Positions 6,780 through 10,964 of a DNA stretch of 10,964 bases are shown piece after piece. The notes under the pieces were generated by a model, which saw only the letters and a list, made by a program, of their open reading frames with translations, did not search any database and had not been told where the DNA came from. The DNA is taken from positions 1-10,964 of the forward strand of contig JAICXG010000083.1 of assembly GCA_025980625.1 (NCBI GenBank), read 5' to 3'. Every line of letters starts with the position of its first letter. Position 1 is the stretch's first letter. The DNA comes from Chthoniobacterales bacterium (GTDB taxonomy: Bacteria; Verrucomicrobiota; Verrucomicrobiia; Chthoniobacterales; UBA10450). The position numbers were made by a program, and so were the translations under genes.

Positions 6780-6801
6780 GAGGCGGGATTTTTTCCGCCT
6801 C
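6780..6801 (+). terminator. Hairpin immediately after lptF/lptG
   Basis: GAGGCGG (6780-6786) pairs perfectly with CCGCCTC (6795-6801) around an 8-base loop made mostly of T. It starts right after the stop codon. The T-run is in the loop and not after the stem, so it is not a textbook intrinsic terminator. Confidence 0.4.
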
Positions 6802-6843
6802 GGACGCGCGCTGCTCCGCGATTTCGCTACGACAGAGGGCGCC

Positions 6844-6883
6844 GTGCCGTCCTTTTCTCGTTAGGCAAAGAGAGCGACGGCAC
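6844..6883. terminator. Inverted repeat carrying the TCGTTAGGC motif in its loop, between convergent genes
   Basis: GTGCCGTC (6844-6851) and GACGGCAC (6876-6883) are perfect complements. The 24-base loop holds an exact TCGTTAGGC copy at 6858-6866, flanked by CTTT and AAAG that can pair further. It lies between the convergent ends of lptF/lptG and the hypothetical gene ending at 6943, where a bidirectional terminator would be expected. Confidence 0.45.
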
Positions 6884-6942
6884 ACGGGTCGTATCTCAAA
6901 TCCCCCGGGAGCCGAGCCGCGCTGCGCTGGCGTGGTTTGCCG

Positions 6943-7752
6943 TCAGGCTTCGCTGCCAAACTGCGCCGTGACAGTTAGATTCTGATCGACCGCAATCTGG
7001 ATATCACGCAGCTTCGCTTCGCCGAACGGCAAAGCCAGGAGCGGGTATTTCCGGTTATTGAGCCGCGTCAGATGCGGCCCAAGAAATCCGCAGGCCAACG
7101 TGCCGAGCGTCCCTTCTCCGCGACATTGCAAACCAGTGAGGTGAGCATCGAGCTGTTCGTCGATCTCGACTTTGCCTTCGATCCGCACTTCGGTAGTGAG
7201 AAAGAGCTTGCGCGCCCGCACCTGCGTCTCGATCGCGAGCGCGCGCGCTGTCTGCGGGCGGACGCGCAATTGCATGTCCTCGAGAATGATGCCCTGCCGC
7301 GCCGCCACTGCGCTCGCGGCCGAACGCACCAGCCCTTCGAGATCGCTCAGCGGGAGAGAAATCTCGATTTTTCCATGGGCCGCTTTTTGCAGAAGAAGGA
7401 GGAGGTTGCCATCGCGATCGCGCCCCTGACCGAGATAGACGTCTTCTGCCACGCAGGAAAGGTCGACTGCGGCGCGTTGCACGCGCACCGGCTGGCCGGT
7501 CACTTCAAAGTGTTCCACGTGCAGCGCTGGAGCGACTTCCCCGACTGGTGGCGCGAGCCGCGGTGGCGGAAGATCCCGCGCGGTTGCGTTGTCGAGCGAA
7601 ACGCGGATCGCGGCCAGTTCGGGATAATTGCGGTCCTCAACTGCAACCATTTCCGGGTGAGCGGGCTTGACGATCTGGCATAAGCTTTCCTCGAGCGCCA
7701 CCCGCAATGCCTCAGCATCCGGGGGCAACGAATTAGTTCTGAGCGGAAACAT
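6943..7752 (-). CDS. Conserved-looking hypothetical protein, possibly DUF2993/LmeA-like
   Basis: This encodes 269 residues with no signal peptide or membrane helix. Residues 1-100 hold a proline-rich stretch (LPPPRLAPPVGEVAP, 61-75). Residues 128-265 alternate hydrophobic and polar positions typical of long beta strands (KIEISLPLSDLEGLV, MQLRVRPQ, KLFLTTEVRIEGKVEID). LPLSDLEGLVRSAASAV followed by antiparallel strands resembles the layout of DUF2993-type lipid-binding domains, but this is a weak resemblance and I do not recognise the protein. GC content and codon use match the housekeeping neighbours, so it is probably a real, resident gene. The ATG at 7752 has an AT-rich leader without a Shine-Dalgarno. 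It diverges from rpsN and converges on lptF/lptG. Confidence 0.65.
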   Translation of the reverse strand: MFPLRTNSLPPDAEALRVALEESLCQIVKPAHPEMVAVEDRNYPELAAIRVSLDNATARDLPPPRLAPPVGEVAPALHVEHFEVTGQPVRVQRAAVDLSCVAEDVYLGQGRDRDGNLLLLLQKAAHGKIEISLPLSDLEGLVRSAASAVAARQGIILEDMQLRVRPQTARALAIETQVRARKLFLTTEVRIEGKVEIDEQLDAHLTGLQCRGEGTLGTLACGFLGPHLTRLNNRKYPLLALPFGEAKLRDIQIAVDQNLTVTAQFGSEA

Positions 7753-7766
7753 ATTTTAGTAAGATC

Positions 7767-7796
7767 ATTTAAGACAAAAACGGGCAGGTTATTCAA
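7767..7796 (-). promoter_or_regulatory. Possible sigma70-type promoter for the hypothetical gene
   Basis: On the minus strand TTGAAT (7796-7791) and TTAAAT (7772-7767) are separated by 18 bases, giving 4-5 of 6 matches to each consensus element. Transcription would start only a few bases before the ATG at 7752, so the leader would be very short. Confidence 0.28.
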
Positions 7797-7892
7797 GCGA
7801 TAATCCGAAGAATTCGGGCCGCTGCGGAAGCGATCCACCATAACGAATTCGGTTGCACACATCCGCTTTCCCGCTAACTTCCGCGTTCCTTT

Positions 7893-8162
7893 ATGGCGAA
7901 AACGTCCTGGATCAATCGCAATGAACGCAAGCGTAAGACGGCGCAGAAATACGCCGCCCTGCGCGCCGAACTCAAGGCGAAGAAGGATTACGCCGGTCTC
8001 TCGCAGCTGCCGCGCGATGCCAGCCCGACCCGCGTCGTCAATCGCTGCCAGGTCACCGGTCGCCGCCGCGCTTTCATTCGCCGCTTCCGCATCTCGCGCC
8101 TCACTTTCCGTGAGCTCGCGTCCCAGGGGCTCATTCCCGGGGTGACGAAGTCGAGCTGGTAG
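7893..8162 (+). CDS. rpsN: 30S ribosomal protein S14, zinc-independent (C-minus) form
   Basis: This encodes 89 residues. The S14 signature is clear: a basic N terminus MAKTSWINRNERKRKTAQKYAALRAELK-type start, SQLPRDASPTRVVNRCQVTGRRRAF (42-61 region) and the end FRISRLTFRELASQGLIPG. S14 binds 16S rRNA in the head of the small subunit. Only one cysteine is present, so the two CxxC zinc knuckles of the C-plus form are absent. The gene stands outside any ribosomal operon here; in the canonical spc operon it lies between the L5 and S8 genes. A lone C-minus copy can be the only S14 of a genome or a zinc-starvation paralogue. No clear Zur operator or Shine-Dalgarno is visible upstream. The end carries a hairpin, and the next gene starts 46 bases later. 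Confidence 0.95.
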   Translation: MAKTSWINRNERKRKTAQKYAALRAELKAKKDYAGLSQLPRDASPTRVVNRCQVTGRRRAFIRRFRISRLTFRELASQGLIPGVTKSSW

Positions 8163-8177
8163 CGCCGCTCGGCGGCG
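8163..8177 (+). terminator. GC hairpin just after rpsN
   Basis: CGCCGC (8163-8168), loop TCG and GCGGCG (8172-8177) form a perfect 6-bp stem right after the stop codon. It is followed by GGTTTGGGG, a poor U-tract. It may attenuate transcription into the downstream gene and not fully stop it. Confidence 0.4.
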
Positions 8178-8208
8178 GGTTTGGGGTGCTCTCGATGCAT
8201 CCACCTCC

Positions 8209-9615
8209 ATGAATTTGCCCTCATTATTTTTTGCCTTCACCCCAATGGCCGAGGCCGTCGCTAAACATTGGGAGTCGCCCGAGGTCACTCTCGGGAAATT
8301 GGCCGCGATTGCCGCGCTCGTCTGTCTGAATGCCTTTTTCGTCGCGGCCGAGTTTGCCCTCGTGAAAATCCGGATGAGCCAGCTCGACGCCCTCGCCGAG
8401 GAGGGCAATAGCCGTGCGGCCCGGGCGCAACTCGTCGCCGGCGATCTTGATGCCTATCTCTCCGCCTGCCAACTCGGAGTGACCCTGGCCAGCCTCGGAC
8501 TCGGCTGGGTAGGGGAACCTTTCCTGGCGCAATTACTGCAACCGTTTTTCCAGTTCTTCGGCATTAGCTCCGTTGCGGTCATCACCTCGGTCTCGTTTCT
8601 CCTTGCCTTCTCGATCATCACGTTTCTCCACATCGTCTTAGGCGAGCAGGCGCCGAAAATTCTCGCTATCCGCAAAGCTGTCCCCGCTACCCTGCTCGTG
8701 AGTGGGCCGCTCCGGCTCTTTTACACTATCTTTAAGCCGGCTATCTGGCTCTTGAACGCTTCCGCCAACTGGGTCCTGCGCCACATCTTCCGCACCGAGC
8801 CAGTCCAGGAAGGCGAGATTGCCCATACCGAGGAAGAACTGCGCCTCATCCTCGACCAAAGTGAGCGCTCCGACGAAGTCTCCGCCATTGGACGCGAGAT
8901 CCTCGTTAACGCGCTCGACATGCGCCGCCGGGTCGTACGCGACATCATGACCCCGCGCGGCGACGTCGTTTACCTCGATGTCGAGGAGAGCTTCGACGAC
9001 AACGTCAAGAAGGCGCTCGCATCCCGGCACACCCGCTTTCCGCTCTGCCGCGGGCATCTCGATAACGCCATCGGCCTGGTTCACATCAAAGAGCTATTGC
9101 CGCTGATGCGGGACCCCGCGCCCGACCTTATGAAGATCAGGCGGGAGCTTATCCCGGTGCCGGAAATGATGTCGCTCGAGAAGCTGCTAAATCTTTTTCT
9201 CGTTAGGCACGCGCATCTCGCGATCGTGGTCGATGAGTACGGCGGTACCGTCGGGATGGTGACAATGGAGAACGTCCTCGAGGAGTTAGTCGGCGATATC
9301 CAGGACGAGTTCGATACGGAAAAGGCCGAGTTTCGCCGGATCAACGAGCAAGAGTTCATCGTCGCCGGCGGCCTCGGGCTTTACGAGTTGCGCGACCTTG
9401 CCGATATCGAGTTGGAGAACGCCGACGTCAGCACGATCGGCGGTTATGTCACCCAGTTACTAGGCCATCTCCCGAAACAGGGCGAGCAGGTGCCGATCGA
9501 CGACTATTGCGTCACTGTTAGCCAGACCGACGGCCGCCGCGTCGACCAGCTTCATTTCAAAAAACTTAAACAAGACGGCGACCATCCCGTCGAGAAAACA
9601 ACCGCCGCCGCTTGA
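8209..9615 (+). CDS. CNNM/DUF21-CBS-CorC_HlyC membrane protein ('hemolysin' family transporter)
   Basis: This encodes 468 residues with the usual domain order. A DUF21/CNNM membrane domain at about 28-200 has the conserved SACQLGVTLASLGLGWVG (85-102) and HIVLGEQAPK (141-150). A CBS pair follows at about 240-362, with VVRDIMTPR (242-250) opening the first and VDEYGGTVGMVTMENVLEEL (341-360) in the second. A CorC_HlyC domain at about 375-455 completes it. Although often named hemolysin, this family is better linked to Mg2+/Co2+ efflux or homeostasis, with CBS domains sensing adenine nucleotides. The ATG at 8209 is used here; MAEAVAKHW at 8245 is an alternative, and neither has a strong ribosome site. 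It may be partly cotranscribed with rpsN. An exact TCGTTAGGC copy lies in the second CBS region. Confidence 0.92.
   Translation: MNLPSLFFAFTPMAEAVAKHWESPEVTLGKLAAIAALVCLNAFFVAAEFALVKIRMSQLDALAEEGNSRAARAQLVAGDLDAYLSACQLGVTLASLGLGWVGEPFLAQLLQPFFQFFGISSVAVITSVSFLLAFSIITFLHIVLGEQAPKILAIRKAVPATLLVSGPLRLFYTIFKPAIWLLNASANWVLRHIFRTEPVQEGEIAHTEEELRLILDQSERSDEVSAIGREILVNALDMRRRVVRDIMTPRGDVVYLDVEESFDDNVKKALASRHTRFPLCRGHLDNAIGLVHIKELLPLMRDPAPDLMKIRRELIPVPEMMSLEKLLNLFLVRHAHLAIVVDEYGGTVGMVTMENVLEELVGDIQDEFDTEKAEFRRINEQEFIVAGGLGLYELRDLADIELENADVSTIGGYVTQLLGHLPKQGEQVPIDDYCVTVSQTDGRRVDQLHFKKLKQDGDHPVEKTTAAA
9200..9208 (+). repeat. TCGTTAGGC motif inside the CNNM/CBS gene
   Basis: An exact copy in the coding orientation. 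It falls in CTC GTT AGG CAC (Leu-Val-Arg-His, about residues 331-334), using AGG for arginine in a gene that otherwise prefers CGC and CGN codons. Confidence 0.65.
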
Positions 9616-9664
9616 GTGTCCCCCGTGAAGCCCCAAGAGCCCGGAAATACGCCCGAGATAATGT

Positions 9665-9694
9665 TTGCGCGCTAGCTCTCGTAGTCTAGCGCAA
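9665..9694. terminator. Inverted repeat between convergent genes, likely bidirectional terminator
   Basis: GCGCTAG (9669-9675) and CTAGCGC (9686-9692) are perfect complements around a 10-base loop. With a 2-base bulge the stem extends to TTGC/GCAA. It lies between the CNNM/CBS gene end (9615) and the HAF-repeat gene end (9712). A one-mismatch motif form, GCCTAACA, follows at 9702-9709. Confidence 0.45.
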
Positions 9695-9711
9695 GAGCGA
9701 AGCCTAACATT

Positions 9712-10725
9712 CTACCGCCGGTCGGTCTTAGTCGTCAGGTCACTTTGCCCGACGACTTGCCCAACGTTATTAATGCCGAAGGCGACCGCATAGCTGCCTC
9801 CCGGGAGCGTGCCCAGATCCTGCGGAGCACTTAGGCTGTCCGGCCAAAGGACAGCATGGAACAGTGAGGTCTCCGGGACCTGGCAATTCCCCACAATCAC
9901 TCCCGCATTGTTAATATCGAGGACGTTGCCTGCGACGGCGCCGAGTGTCTGCAGTATTCTGTAACCTACGGCACCACTCCAATAAAACAGCTTTTCAAAA
10001 CTACCTAAATCGGCCTCACCTACGATTTCCTCCTGATCGTTAATCGCTTCAGCATACGCCTGGAACGTATCCTCGGGCGTGCCGAAATCGATCATGCCGC
10101 CCGATCTCGTCCAGAGGAAAACATGTTGTGCGCCATTGGGGAAGTGTGCCCATCCTGTGACGTGATCGAGGTTGTTAATGTCTCTGGCCTCACTCGCGTC
10201 ACCGCCAGGCAGAAAACCGAGTGATTGGACAATGCCGCGTTTGGAGTCCCAGATAAATGCTTCGTTCACGCTACGATAGCGCACACCCACGACCTTCTTG
10301 GAATCATTGATCGCCTCGGCAGCGACGTTGTAAGTGCCGGTTTGCGGAAGAGAAACAAAGCCACCGGTGCTTTTCCATAAGAATGACAAAGTGTGGGAGC
10401 CGTCGAAGCTATCCCCGGCCACGACCCCGCGTGAGTTAATCGCGGTCGCGGAGGTCGAGTTACCCTCAAACAGCCCAATATCGACCATACCGGTCGCTTC
10501 CGTCCAGATAAAGCCATGGGAAACGTTATTCACGTAGGAATAGCCGACCACCTGTCCGTTATCGTTGATTCCCAACGCGACGCTGTCCTCACCGTCGGCC
10601 AGGCTGCCCAGGTCAGTCATGCCGGCGTCACTGTTCCAGATAAAGGCATGAGTCACTGCCTTGGCCGGCGAAGTCAAAATGAAAAAAAGAACCGCGCTGA
10701 GGATAAGAAAGAATGGAGTTTTCAT
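9712..10725 (-). CDS. Secreted HAF-repeat protein, probable seven-bladed beta-propeller
   Basis: This encodes 337 residues from the ATG at 10725; a GTG at 10740 would add five residues and is less likely. The Sec signal peptide MKTPFFLILSAVLFFILTSPAKA ends in AKA. The rest is seven repeats of about 40-48 residues. Each opens with His/Ala-Phe-x-Trp (HAFIW, HGFIW, LSFLW, EAFIW, HVFLW, KLFYW, HAVLW) and closes with Ile-Asn-x-x-x-x-(Val/Ile)-x-Gly. Several carry an LGxLPGG turn (SLGFLPGGDAS, DLGTLPGGSYA). These are the HAF repeats of a family of extracellular proteins of unknown role. Seven repeats fit a seven-bladed propeller. Sequence is more AT-rich than the adjacent CNNM/CBS gene and no exact TCGTTAGGC copy lies in it, which may mean faster evolution or acquisition. 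It is a distant relative of the protein at 4174-5082. Confidence 0.82.
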   Translation of the reverse strand: MKTPFFLILSAVLFFILTSPAKAVTHAFIWNSDAGMTDLGSLADGEDSVALGINDNGQVVGYSYVNNVSHGFIWTEATGMVDIGLFEGNSTSATAINSRGVVAGDSFDGSHTLSFLWKSTGGFVSLPQTGTYNVAAEAINDSKKVVGVRYRSVNEAFIWDSKRGIVQSLGFLPGGDASEARDINNLDHVTGWAHFPNGAQHVFLWTRSGGMIDFGTPEDTFQAYAEAINDQEEIVGEADLGSFEKLFYWSGAVGYRILQTLGAVAGNVLDINNAGVIVGNCQVPETSLFHAVLWPDSLSAPQDLGTLPGGSYAVAFGINNVGQVVGQSDLTTKTDRR

Positions 10726-10849
10726 GGAGAATACTTTCACATCCGGAGACTACGAAGTAGGCTGAGCCGCGTCAAGACGCTCTTCGAGTGCGATCGGAGC
10801 CAACGTGGTGTTAGGAAAGTCGACGATGGGACCAATCCTAGGCTCAAGA

Positions 10850-10858
10850 ACCTAACGA
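10850..10858 (-). repeat. TCGTTAGGT, one-base variant of the dispersed motif
   Basis: ACCTAACGA on the plus strand is TCGTTAGGT in reverse, differing from the consensus only in the final base, as does the copy at 1971-1979. It is intergenic. A further weak form, GTTAGGA, lies at 10809-10815. Confidence 0.45.
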
Positions 10859-10903
10859 AAGAAAAGTCAATGTTGCCGCGACGGCCAATCTCGCATTACG
10901 AGC

Positions 10904-10964
10904 ATGCTGCTCCCATGGCTCATTATCGTCGTGTGCGTTACTCCTCGTGCGCTTTGCGTCATCG
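10904..10964 (+). CDS. Possible start of a secreted or membrane protein, cut by window edge
   Basis: From the ATG at 10904 a plus-strand frame stays open to the window end, giving about 20 codons: MLLPWLIIVVCVTPRALCVI. The hydrophobic run suggests a signal peptide or membrane anchor. With no family match and no clear ribosome site this is a weak call. The rest of 10726-10903 holds no gene I can support and should contain the promoter of the HAF-repeat gene. Confidence 0.22.
   Translation, partial: MLLPWLIIVVCVTPRALCVI

Noticed and set aside
7753..7892. Zur-type operator upstream of the zinc-independent rpsN
   Set aside because: The palindrome-like pieces here (CCGAAGAATTCGG at 7806-7818 and CGAATTCG near 7844) do not match a Zur box as I know it.
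7500..8408. Minus-strand open frame of 302 codons
   Set aside because: It crosses the whole of rpsN and parts of two other real genes in antisense or shifted frames.

Overview
The window reads as GC-rich bacterial chromosome. It contains an LptF/LptG permease (Gram-negative envelope), a lipobox lipoprotein, a Tat-exported enzyme, HAF-repeat secreted proteins, and start sites that mostly lack strong Shine-Dalgarno sequences. My best guess is Verrucomicrobiota or a neighbouring phylum, probably from soil or water. This rests on general gene style only; there is no 16S rRNA or other marker here.

Layout. At 1-1850 a tight minus-strand operon runs from a flavin-dependent oxidoreductase of the geranylgeranyl reductase/halogenase superfamily, through a small lipoprotein, to the first 32 codons of a membrane protein that looks like an RND/MMPL exporter cut by the window edge. 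At 1895-2072 an intergenic array of degenerate 8-bp units is arranged as two inverted arms. At 2075-3832 (minus) lies a Tat-signal vanadium-haloperoxidase homologue, and at 4174-5082 (minus) a secreted repeat protein. A gene-free stretch at 5083-5672 precedes lptF/lptG (5673-6779, plus). That gene converges on an unrecognised cytosolic protein (6943-7725 region, minus, start at 7752). Diverging from it is rpsN for a zinc-independent S14 (7893-8162), followed by a CNNM/CBS/CorC-type membrane protein (8209-9615). This converges on a second secreted HAF-repeat protein (9712-10725, minus).

The genes do not form one pathway. Positions 1-3832 have a possible theme of specialised-metabolite oxidation or halogenation plus export: halogenase-like flavoenzyme, lipoprotein, exporter and a nearby vanadium haloperoxidase. 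The right half is a mix of housekeeping and envelope genes.

The strongest unexplained signal is a dispersed 9-mer, TCGTTAGGC. It has eight exact copies, two more that differ only in the last base, and several one-mismatch forms, on both strands, inside genes and between them. About 0.08 copies would be expected by chance for a given 9-mer in this length. It is absent in exact form from 1950 to 6857 and from the downstream HAF gene. It behaves like an uptake-signal or chromosome-organisation motif and I do not know a described one of this sequence.
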